From positions 10,849,501 to 10,913,500 of the forward strand of contig NC_060110.1 in NCBI RefSeq assembly GCF_021155765.1: a DNA stretch of 64,000 nt, in the 5' to 3' direction. A program made the translations under genes and the position numbers. A model generated the notes under the pieces. That model saw only the letters and a list, made by a program, of their open reading frames with translations, did not search any database and was not told the origin of the DNA. Below are positions 51,184-62,309 of the stretch, piece by piece. The stretch comes from Diprion similis (lineage: Eukaryota > Arthropoda > Insecta > Hymenoptera > Diprionidae). Position 1 is the first letter of the stretch. Each line of letters begins with the position of its first letter.

Positions 51184-53588
51184 ATGGTCGAGGAAATGAG
51201 AGCAAAGGTACAAAGTTTGCAATTATATATTTGTTATGATGTGATCGGTTAGGTTTTAACAGACATACCGACATTACAAACCACTTCAAAATCCATCGCC
51301 CATGTCTGATTTACAATGTGACGTTATCACGTCGGATTACGTAGCTATGTAGACTTACTTGATACAGTGCGGTATTCACATCATTTGCACGCTAATATAA
51401 ATCACAACAAATTAGATAATTTTTTGGGTTTATCGTTGAGAATAATAACGACATGTCTGTTCCCAGCACAGATTGTACCTTGACAGGACACTTCAGACAC
51501 GCCAAATGTATTCCCCAAATCGTTAGCTAAAAATTAGAGTGCCGACGATTGTTCTAGAGTTCTGATAAATAATCGTATTCTATCACTATTTAAAACCACA
51601 CACACCCAAGAGATACGACGCACATTGCCGATGTCTCACCCTCAAGGATGATGTGAAAAATTCTATTTACCTAAAAACTAGAATGCCTTCAAAACTCGTT
51701 CGAGCACTCCATTTTTTTTCAAAAAATTCGTGACATGTAAACATTTGCAATATTTCGAGTATCCCATATAGGTTCACTCTGTCATGCGAATAGACACAAT
51801 GAAATAATAGTAGCAAAGCTCATATTATAGCTATATATTGTACACTGTGAAAAAGGTAAAGAATCAATTTTTGTATAAACATATTGTCATACTAATCTGT
51901 GTATTGATTATAAATTCTCATATTACTTATCATGTTTATTGTTCTGCAGTGGTGTGAAGATTTAGAGGAGATACTCCAATGTCCTGTGTGTTTTGAACGA
52001 CCGAAGTCACCAGTTAAACAATGTGAACGCGGACATCACATATGCAACGTTTGCAAAGACCTAATGTCTGAGTGCCCTTTGTGCAAATGTAGCTTCTCAG
52101 GTGCTAGAAGCTATCTGGCTGAAGAATTATCAAGAAAACTTGATGACATAAAGGTAATGGTCTATAAGTGGTATTTGATTATATTTATAATTATTCCATT
52201 ATGCACATCAAATCAAATCAAAATCGACTTCTGTACTACTTTGTACTTGATATGAAACGAACTATTCAAAGTCTAATGGAATTTGTATTTTAAAGATCGA
52301 TTATAAAAAATGTATCAGAATTTATCAAACAACGAAGTGACATAATTTTACACTTGTATCCTCAATTTTGCAGCTTTCATTGTTACATCCAATGCACAGT
52401 CTTAACAACAGAGGTCGAAACACTATAGGAATACAAACTGAAACTGAGGTAGTAATTGCAAAAAATGAAACCAACATAACCAAGATAACAAAGCCAGCTC
52501 CTCCCTTAGCTCCCAAGGGAAAGTTTCCCTGTCGTATCGGAACATGTGAAGCAGAATTGGCACATGGTCGAATGATTCCGCATATTCGTTTTTATCACAA
52601 ACACAAATTTCATGAGGTAATAACCGATAACAGTGTATCTTACTTCATTCCAGTTTCAATTTTTGCTTAATCCAGACAATGAGATTCTACAATAGCTTCA
52701 AACTTCGACTGTTGAAAATCAATTAAACTTTAAGTAAAAAATACATGTGACGGAATTAAATATGCATTACTGATTGCCGTAGTACTTGCTGTTCAAGATC
52801 TGTGAAATATTTTGCGAATTTTTAATCATAAAATATTTACTTAAGGCTGCAAAATAATATTATATTAGATTAGATATAAGCATTAGTAATCATTCAATTC
52901 TTTTCAACTTTTTTCATGCTTTCTATGAAGTCTAAGTGCACTGGTGAAAACATGTATCAGCAAGTATGGGAAATGGAGTATTATAACAATACTAAATATG
53001 ATCTGGCTATTCGTGTCGCGGAGATGGGATTATTCTTCATGCACATCAAAATAAATGAAAATGGTGATTTGTTTGGAATTGTACAGATCGTGAGTACTTA
53101 TTTTATCGGCAACAAGTTTGAATATGAACTCAAGATTATGAGTGGTCAAAGAAGCACTGGCTTCAAAGAAAAGGTGAGTCAATACTGTACATAAAAAAAA
53201 TGATAGCAGATATTAATGTTCTGGTGATGGAATAGTCATAAGCTAAAATACAGGCAATAATTTTGGAAACATTGATAAATTTATACGTATATGAATTTTG
53301 AAGTCAGATTTTTCTACTAATTTCAACTTATATAAAACTATGCAGTATTTCTTTAGTGCCGTATTATTAGTAATCAAGAAATCCATTATAATTGCTTTCT
53401 GCATCACCACTATTATCACTACTTATATCGTTTGTATTTACTTACTCTAGGTACCCTCCTGTATTTCAAGTCCAGCGTCCATTTTTGATAGTTCAGACTG
53501 CCTGGTCGTTAAACGTAAGAGTATGATTCGCATGTTAGCTTGCGCCGATACCTTCTCGTGTATCATGATTTTGACTCGACTGCCATAA
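51184..53588 (+). CDS. Divergent SIAH/sina-type RING E3 ubiquitin ligase, complete, five exons
   Basis: Predicted E3 ligase that would pair an E2 through its RING and bind substrate through a C-terminal sina-like domain. Exons: 51184-51207, 51950-52153, 52374-52616, 52931-53173, 53451-53588; all junctions are phase 0 with GT-AG ends, giving 283 aa, the usual SIAH length. The RING is C19-x2-C22-x10-C33-x3-H37-x2-C40-x2-C43-x6-C50-x2-C53, with SIAH-like CPVCFE and GHHICNVC. One further zinc-finger pattern follows (C129-x4-C134-x11-H146-x4-H151), where typical SIAH proteins have two. Residues 158-283 resemble the substrate-binding domain (FFMHIKI, GIVQIVSTYF, YELKIMSGQRST, SDCLVV). The start ATG has A at -3 and G at +4; exon 1 codes only eight residues and its gtacaa donor is weak, so the 5' end is the least certain part. 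Family is confident, exact orthologue unknown. Confidence 0.82.
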
Positions 53589-53747
53589 ACTGTTGTTAAA
53601 ACTTCAACAGTTTTACTTAATATTGCATATGCATATTAAAGGAAGCTTAAACATAAATTGTTGACTTTACTGGAAGTATGTATCAATCCAATATCCATCT
53701 TAATCAGTACATATTAAAGCCAAAATCGTAGTGGAAGACTGAAAAGT

Positions 53748-53753
53748 AATAAA
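53748..53753 (+). terminator. Poly(A) signal of the sina-like gene
   Basis: AATAAA lies 160 bp downstream of the TAA at 53586-53588, the first such hexamer on this strand after the stop. Confidence 0.5.
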
Positions 53754-56054
53754 ATGCAAAGTTTAAAATGATTGGAAAAGTTACCGCAGGCTCAAATCTG
53801 TTATTTTTTTCCCCGTCATTCTAATGATATTTAAATGATTGTGATGAAAATGTGTAAGAGAATAAGCTCATATTCTATTCGTTAATATGCGAAGACAAAC
53901 ATTGATGACTACTTCAAATTTTCAAATCATATTAAAGAAATGCAGTGCTACTTTTTACGAGGAAATTAAACAATTCTTCGTGATTTCGATCAATCTCAAA
54001 AATCTGTGTGCATCTCGTATTCAGTACTAAAATTGCAGTACCAAAAATTTGCTAGAACTGCTGAATGACCCCATAAATTTTATACTTATTACATTTTTCT
54101 GGGGTCGTTCATAAAATCCGTGAATCTGATGCGATGGCACGAACATTGAATGGGACCGTTTACGAAATACAGAAATAGTACCTACAACTCCTTCGTATCC
54201 TCATAGATATTGATGATAATCCTTTCAAACTTCGCAAACAATTCATTACAGATTTCTGAAAACAAATAAACTTAATTAAGGCAATCACATTTATCTATGA
54301 AAATGTGTTCTGGATCAAATTCACTGTACGAGATAAGCTATCGAATGATGCAAATATTGCTCTGACTTTGTACATATTACCTTAAGTTTGTTAATATAGT
54401 AATAAGCATGTAAGTCTCCCCAGGACGAACTACCAAATATATTTTAATACTCTGTATTACATCGAATAATAAACATTTTTGTTACTTATATGTAGAGTGC
54501 CAAAATGACATATGTATACTTAGAAATCGAAGTGTTAAGAATTACGGCTGGTTGGGTTTAATTACCCTGTACTCGATTAAAACAATGTTGAGCTCCTCAA
54601 AATGAGACCGTTCCTCGCGACCTTTATCGCATATAATTGGTAACTTTACTTTTTATGGCTTGTTATAATGCATAATGTAACTACCTAAAGCGCCTTTGGT
54701 TCCGCGAACTGGCGCAAACTTGTCTACATAATTTTTCACACTTATAGTTTTGGTATATAATTTTACAACGAAATATATTTTTTCTGAACATGAAACCGCC
54801 TATACTGAATGCAATTGCATTACCCAAACTCCAATCATTCCTACTCTTTCTTCCAAATGAAATTTAATTTACAATAAAACTATGCTGTCGATGAATATAA
54901 AAATTTGCATTTCTTGAACAAATTGCGGTTGGGTGAGTATATGCACGATGCCACTCAATGACGTTCAAGGACTATATGCATGTTTTTAATGTTTAATACT
55001 ACTATAATTTTAATTACCAACGAAATCAAATTGTTACAAATTATTGGAAAATGTATAGTTACAATATTGATAGGTTTAAAACAATACCAGTTTTGCATAT
55101 TTAACATATTATATTTGCAGGTAATTTAATATTTCTATAAATTTAACATAATCGTTAAGATATCAGTTTTGAGTTTTTATCAATATTTCATTAGTCTACA
55201 TATGCCTTCATGACGACAGTGCATTTTTTTTTTTTTATCATTTCTTACTTTTTGTCTTGAAGCTAATGAAGCTTGAGATATAATTAATAAATCAGTCTCC
55301 AGCTACTCTAGCTGTTGTTATGTTATAAAATTTATTTAGTTTCACCTGAAACAAATATTAGAATCGAAGTATATTATTGATGAGGGTAGCCGTTTTTTCT
55401 TTTATCATACTAAAATACATTATGCTATCGTACCTATAATCAGTTGAAAATAGATCTTCACGATAGAGAATTTAAATAATGCTCGCTCTAAATGTATTAG
55501 CAAAACTCTATTTATTGAAGTTTCCTTGCTCATAATACTTTGGATATAGATTTTAATTCAACGCTATGATAACATCAAGGCTGCATGATGGTCTCCCTAA
55601 AACCATTCATGCTTATTGTTATTTATGTAATTACTGGCAAGCCTAAACTTGTCTCTATTCAAGTTCCAAGTAATTTCAACTTTAATGCAACCACGTCGCA
55701 TCGAACAGTAATCAGGACCCAAGACGTGCTACTAATTCTAAAGATCCTGATGTACGAAAATGTATCGTCACATCCAGGGTATATTCGCTACTCAAATAGT
55801 ATACTTTCGAATTTCTGTAACGACTTCGTAATAGTGAGAGAGAATTTCTGTCCATATCTGTTTCTGGTAACAATATTCGTACCCAGATTCGAACTTTATG
55901 CGTGCTTTTTTAACCTTTATTAACGAACATCAATGTTCCCAGTGGATCTTACCATACTTCATTCAGTTTTGGGTAATCTATTATTCCATCTGATATTCCT
56001 GTCAGTTGGTGAATTTTGTTTGTTGACTTATTTTTTCTTTCTCTTTGGAGGGGA
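53754..56054. other. AT-rich intergenic DNA between convergent genes
   Basis: About 2.3 kb between the 3' ends of the sina-like gene and SMG7. The longest frame, 55585-55923 plus (112 codons), has no recognisable motif or homologue that I know of. A poly-T tract lies near 55227. I see no RNA gene or transposon signature. Confidence 0.6.
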
Positions 56055-56060
56055 TTTATT
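56055..56060 (-). terminator. Poly(A) signal of SMG7
   Basis: TTTATT on the plus strand reads AATAAA on the minus strand, about 135 bp beyond the SMG7 stop codon at 56196-56198. Confidence 0.55.
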
Positions 56061-56195
56061 AGTGTGTGATAATTTTTTCATTCTGTAACTTACGTTATCA
56101 TAGCTTTTGCTGTGATTATGTCTAGTTACTTAGCCCGCGTGTTGGGTAAGAGGATAAGTTTGTTCCATGTTGCGTTAGCGTTCAACATGTTTCCT

Positions 56196-59100
56196 TCAAG
56201 TGCCACCCTCACGAAGCGATTTTTGCTGTTCTAGAAGTCTTTCTAAAGGCGAAGGGCCAGGACCTGACCAAAGAGATTGCTGGCTAAGTCTGTTCTTCAC
56301 TTGATCTTGATTAGATGGATTTTGTTGAGGTGCTGCTCCCCATGTGTTGCCACTAAACAGAGAATATGTATTTCCAGCACCTGGTGACTGCGGCTGTTTT
56401 TGTTCCATCTAAAAGTAAATGAATTCATATGCATCATTTCTGTAAATATTCATATTTATGCACATGTCTGTATAAATTGATAATACGAAAAATAAAAAAA
56501 AATATAAGAGCGTCAATTGATTTAAACGTAAATAATGTTAGTATGCTTCACAATTGGATCACTCATCAATCTCAATATTTAAGTTTACTCGAATATTTAT
56601 TGGGAAGCCTCGCACCTCATATGATCTAGCTTCGTCAAAACTATTTCTGGTATACGACTGTCTGCCTAGCATCGGATTTTGGTGATAATTATTTCCTGGT
56701 GTGAGTGGTACTGTAGGAAATACATTTACTGATCCTGGAGGACTTGCTGTTGGCCAATTCTGAAACACATCGCCTTGCATATCCTTGCATGGGATTTGAG
56801 ACGCTCTTGTATTTCCCCACCAAGTAACTGGTGGTTGCGGCAGCTGGTTATCCTTCCACAAATTAAAGTCTTTGTTTTCGTAACTAGAGAATCTTTGATA
56901 ATTATTTGAAGATTGTTGACCTTTACTGGTAGTAGCCTGGCTTGGAAACGTGAATTGACCTGTTGCCTTAGTATAGGCTGCTGGAGACATTTGTTTCTGA
57001 TACATCTGATTAAACGCATTCTGTCCAAAATTGGGATTGTAATTAATACTTTGGACGTTTGATAAGTTTGTTGGATTTATCGTAGAGTTCGGAACATTTG
57101 GCAATGTTACATTTTGTTGAAAAGTTTTTTGATAACTTGCCATATTTTGTAAACCTTGCAATCCGTTAGTCATACCAGACATTGGTAATTTCATTTGACC
57201 CTGCAAATTAGGGCCATTTGGCCTCAAATTATTTTGGACTATACCCTGCTCTTGGATTCCCATCGTTTGATGCAATGCGGCATTCTGAATCATAGTTTGC
57301 TGGAGTGCAGCACTTTGGGAGATGTTGGTTCCAAAACTTTGTTGAGGAACTGAATTTGGTCCTAAATTTTGCTGTAACGTTCCACTCTGAGGCACATTTT
57401 GGCCAATTCTCTGATGTGGTAGTCGATGATTCTGATTTACACCATGAGACATTGTTATATTTTGAGGCATATTGAATTGCCCTGGGACCTGGTATTGTGG
57501 GAAATTCTGCATATGTCCAGTCATGAAATTCTTTCCGAATTGAGGATTTTGTACATTAAAGGGCTGATTTTGGTATGTAGTCTGCCCAGAAACATGATTT
57601 TGAAAACCAAATTGCGTTATGTTGTGGAGAGGTTCATTTGGCAGATGCTGATTAACTTGTGATGGTTGTGGTATATCTAATTTCAATTTTAATTGATTTG
57701 AAATTGATGTAGCTTGGTTTTGCACGGGTGTACTGTTCTTTACACTTGCCGCTCTACTTATAAGGGGTATCGAATGAATCTGTCCACTTGTGACCTGATT
57801 TGAACTTAGCAGACCATTTTGATTCGATGATTGTAAATTCAACTGCACATTTTTATTGACCCCATTTTTAGTCGGTGAAGTAGGAGTTGGCTTAACCTTA
57901 GCATCCTCCTCCTCAATTATTACCGGTGATATATTCTTGAACGTTACTTGCTTCTGCTCAGTTTCTGCACGACGCATTATTGCCTGCATAGCTATATTTT
58001 GTCTTGGCTTTCTGATTGACGGAATTGAGTTGGTCTCTGAATTGCTACCTTCGGTGCCAGTCACTACCGAATCTCTACTGCGTTCTAGGGAACCTTGCGG
58101 CTTTAATATACCTATCCGTTTCTCAACTATAAATAACAAAATATATCAGTTACATCAGTTATATTAATTTAAAATGCTTGACTTTTAATTTTGACATATG
58201 AGGCAAAAAAATTTTCAAGTTCGACTCACCTGCAGATTCAGGAATATCTGCTTCCCACGACCCCTTGCTACTAGCTGACTCTGAGGGAACTGGACTGGCA
58301 TTTACTAGCGGTTGTTTGTCTTTGCTTAAGCTTAGCTCTTCTAACTCTTTCCACAATTCTTTACTAAGTCCGGCTGTTTCGTTTCCTGCTGAAAATTTCT
58401 CTTGTAAATCCTGGTCACCTTTTACAACGGATATCAACGCTGTGCCATTCACTTGCTGTTCTGTCAACTGATGACCCAAATCTAAGATACGTGTAGCACG
58501 TAGTTTGTTTAAAGATACAATGTCACCATCGAGATCTGTGTTAGAGAATCGAAGAGCCTCAAAGGCTTTCTCCAGTGGCAAAAAGCCCTGTAAATCACGA
58601 TCCTCTGGTAAAGGGACTTTTCCATCTGTGGCGAAAAACATTGTCACATAAATGAATGTTGTTACTAAGTAAATTTATTGGTAAAAAGACAAGGAATACA
58701 CAACGCTGAGAACTGAAATGAATATCGTCTTTTACTTAGTCACAATGTGAAAAAAAATCTACGGACTTACAGAGATCAGATTTGAAGTCACCAATGCTTT
58801 GTTGCAGTCCATTTAAAAGTAAACAAAGACTGGGCCAAATCTGCAGTCTAGATGCAAATGCTGTTTCTTCCAGAACTCTTGGTTTCAGACGAATCCACTC
58901 AAGGCACAATTTTACTGCAAATGTTATAAAATAATTGAAATAACGAAGTACAGCTGAGTCACATTTATATTACACAGTAATGTATCAATTTCACCAGTTA
59001 CGGACTACAATGATACTGTCAAAACTCACTTGTCGGTAGTGCAAAGTAGTCTATCACAGCTCCTTTAATTGTGTAAACAGGTAAAAGTAAAGCCGATAGA

Positions 59101-61526
59101 CTTCCAGCTATTAAATCCAACACACAGTTTCTTGCAATTTTTTCATCCGAACTCAACTGTTCTGTATTCAAAATATCTGCACTATCAGCTGTACTTCCAA
59201 CAGCGTGTTGCAGTGCGTACAAATTGATTGACAGCATTTGTACCAACCGCCAAGAGCTAAAGCTTTCCGTTGCTACAAGAGCAGTCATACTTTCAGTAAG
59301 AATGGTTACATACTTTGCAGCCACACTCACTTCTCCCAGATTATGCAGTACACCATGTAGCTTCAAGAAAACACTTATATATTCTTGAGATGTTAATTTA
59401 GTCTTCCCTTCAGTATTGAACGATTTATCATTTAGGGCAGAAGACAGGGTCTTTGCAAGATTTGCTGTTGCAACAGGAAATGGATGTTTAACAGCTACCG
59501 ATCGCACATAGTGAAAAACTGTGCCCAATTTATCACCGCGAGATGCTTCCAATAGTGCTAACTGATTGTATGGTTGTCCACTAGATGGTGACAACGAAAC
59601 TGCATGTCGATAGAACAGTTCTGCTTGTTTGTTTTCATTCCTATAACGAGCTATATCTCCCAAATGAACAAGACAATATTGGCACACGTAGAAACAGGAA
59701 GATTTGTGTGGTGCCGATAACTTTTCTACTGCCTTCCATGGTGAGGTACATCCATATACATAGCTCTTGCTGTAATAGAAAAGAATTGACAATAACGAAA
59801 TACAATTCAAGAAATCATCCAATACTATCGAAATAACAAAAATTGTAATTGAAGAAATATAAATCATTAATGCTCTAGTGATTCGATAGATACTCTTAGG
59901 CATCTTCTACAAGGAGTAATTCAATTGTCAGATGAAGTGTTTCGGGTATGAGTGCTTGTAAGTTTGGTCTGCACTTTTTTCCCTTGATACTGGTACTAAA
60001 ATTTATGGGAAAGTGACAGGTCTGAAAAATGAAAACTAGGTTTCCTCTGAGTGGGAATTACCTTGGAGATGCTTTTCAAAAATAATTTTGCAAAGAAATT
60101 TGTATAAATCTTTAACTTGCATTCCATTGTACTTTGGAGACCCAAAACCGCTCTCATTTGTTCGTAAAGGCAACTTTCTTAATAACGTAGAGAAGCTTGT
60201 TTCTCCATCCAAGTTTTCAGAGACGAAAATGAAGCACAAATTATAAACATTTACAGTAGGCACATTTTGACAGCAAACTAAATTACTTTTTTCAAAACAT
60301 AGTTTCAAATACGTATACTTATCAAAACAAAAATAATCATTTCTATGATATCAATTCAATGAATCAGTACTAGTCCATCCTTTGCCATTCAATGAAGAGA
60401 TATTCAACAAAACTATAAACTCACCGCTAGATCTAATATGAGTAGAATTATTAAAAGTAAAATCTTACCGTCTGAATGGTAGATCCAAATCAAAGGCAGT
60501 ACATATTTCTTGCAGAAGAGTTAAATAGAAACCGCTTGCTGCTTCAAGACACCAACTCAACATAGCCTGGGATTCACCCCGTTTTGGATTTTTTCGATCC
60601 TTTGCTTGTATTTGTAGAGTGGCTATGTAATTCTTAAATCCAAGATTCCAGAGTTCTTGTTCAACTTTGCGGTCAAGTGCATATTCGAGATCCAAGATAA
60701 GGACCTGTTGATAAATCTTTTGAAGTTGCTGCTGGCAGACCCATGCATCGTTGTCGTTTAGAAGATCCTTGCACTGTTGAACTTTATCCTTTAGCGGTTC
60801 TGCCTTCCTGAAGTCAAAATAAAGTTATGAATTATCAACACACACATGTTGATAACAAAGAATGACAATCGAGTAACTACAATTCATAATGTTTCAAGTA
60901 TAGATCAACACCACTTTGAGAAAAAATAAATCAATAATACAAAAAATTTTTACGAAAACAAGAAAAACAAAGAGTATTCGTTATCCGCAAACTTAATGCA
61001 TGTACGTGTATACAGGACTACAACTATTACAATTTTGCTTATATACGAACGAACATTAGTTGCATTTACTGTTAATAACTGTGATGAAACAGGAATTGAA
61101 ACAACATTTTTTTAGAATATCTTGACAGTATAATTTAGCAAAAAGCACTAGAAATTCCTTGATCGCAATAGCATACATTTGTTCTGATTATAGTTTTCGG
61201 CCCCTAACTACAAAACATCTATTTCGAGAGACGCAGAATGAAACAAAAAGCTGACTGTTTTGTTTCAGGCAGATCCCGTTATTGGAGTGAGAGAATTTTC
61301 TTAGCCACACTCGGTCGAACATTATCTTCAAAGTAACACGCCGTCAAGACGTTTATCCAAGTATATTTATCTTGGAGGATAAATGAGCAAACTGATTTTG
61401 AATAAGAAGAGTTTGAATGCACGACTTGGGAGCTCTAGAAGCTTTTACAATTGTCAACATTCTGTAAATTGATAAATTGAAAGTTTATACCCACTTTAGT
61501 GCTTGGACAGCTGCTTTCAGGCCCAT
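56196..61526 (-). CDS. SMG7: SMG7, nonsense-mediated mRNA decay factor, complete, seven coding exons
   Basis: SMG7 binds phosphorylated UPF1 through a 14-3-3-like/TPR domain, usually with SMG5, and directs the mRNA to deadenylation and decay in the cytoplasm. Minus-strand exons: 61526-61495, 60807-60469, 59769-59030, 58914-58771, 58625-58230, 58126-56589 (or to 56616) and 56408-56196; phases agree throughout, giving about 1133 aa, near the vertebrate length. N-terminal matches: DLEYALDRKVEQELW, FKNYIATLQIQAKDR, LEAASGFYLTLLQE, DLPFRR, then CQYCLVHLGDIARYR at residues 153-167 and GQPYNQLALLEASRGD. PLPEDRDLQGFLPL begins exon 5. The C-terminal half is Gln/Asn-rich and ends with LWSGPGPSPLERLLEQQK, like the SMG7 tail. 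It has no PIN domain, which argues against SMG5 and SMG6. The start lies in a tiny exon (MGLKAAVQAL). The longest introns (61494-60808, 60468-59770) hold nothing recognisable. Confidence 0.92.
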
Positions 61527-62309
61527 ATTCTGCGTCAGCCGCGTTTATGCGCGATGTGGCCGACCTGCGAGAAAGAAAGGTTAAGAATAAATGCTTAACC
61601 GTGACAATTAGATTAATTTGCTGGAGGCAAAAAATGCTCGAAAACATTAGACTTCTCTTAATGAACCTACGAAAATTGATCGAATCGCGAAAAATTGACG
61701 CAATATAAATTGAAAGGTAAAAAATTTGTCCACACACCTAACCCAACGAACGCTTTAGGTTAGGTCCGGTACGATGGTCGGTTATAATGATGTAAATGGT
61801 TGAAAGAACGTAGGAAATTTTGTTATAATAAGGTAAACGCCATGTCGAAATTGTTGAAGCTGATTTCTAGTTAGTTAATATCAATTTAAAAACGTACTGT
61901 CACATATTTATTTCGGGGCTAAAAGTTACGGGAACTTGAGAAAATACATCAAACGACGGACGGACGGCTGGCTCTTTAACTATCGAAAAACGTCTGCCCA
62001 GTGCGTAGGTGGAGGCTGCAGTCGAAGAACACAAGAGAAATAATACAAATTGTATTTTCCCCAAACTTTTTCTCAACGAATAGATCTCTATACAACTCAA
62101 ATACACGATTCACGCGTTTGCTGAATCGTTTAATTATTCCAATAATTATAAAGAAGAAAAAACAAAAAGAACATTTATACCATACATCAAGAATTTAGGG
62201 ATATTATTATTGTCCTAAGTAAAGACGCGACACAGCGCCTCGTTACTGGGGTGTCGTGACGTACAGTTTCAGGTTAGAATCAATTTACTTTCCGCAGGTT
62301 ATTACACAT
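61527..62309. promoter_or_regulatory. Divergent SMG7/NUBPL intergenic region, candidate bidirectional promoter
   Basis: About 780 bp separates the two start codons, which face away from each other. It includes an inverted cctaaccca ... ttaggttagg pair around 61737-61764. No TATA box stands out on either strand, as is common for housekeeping genes. Shared promoter function is inferred from position only. Confidence 0.5.

Noticed and set aside
55585..55923. 112-codon plus-strand frame as a gene
   Set aside because: No recognisable motif, no splice partner, and composition like chance frames in AT-rich DNA.
60036..60308. Additional SMG7 exon at the 90-codon minus-strand frame
   Set aside because: The exon ending at 60469 joins directly to the exon starting at 59769 in the correct phase and restores DLPFRRKS; no family match in this stretch.
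56196..61526. SMG5 or SMG6 instead of SMG7
   Set aside because: No PIN domain at the C-terminus, and the tail motif and overall length match SMG7.
61755..61764. Insect telomere repeat (TTAGG)n
   Set aside because: Only two units, within a promoter region.
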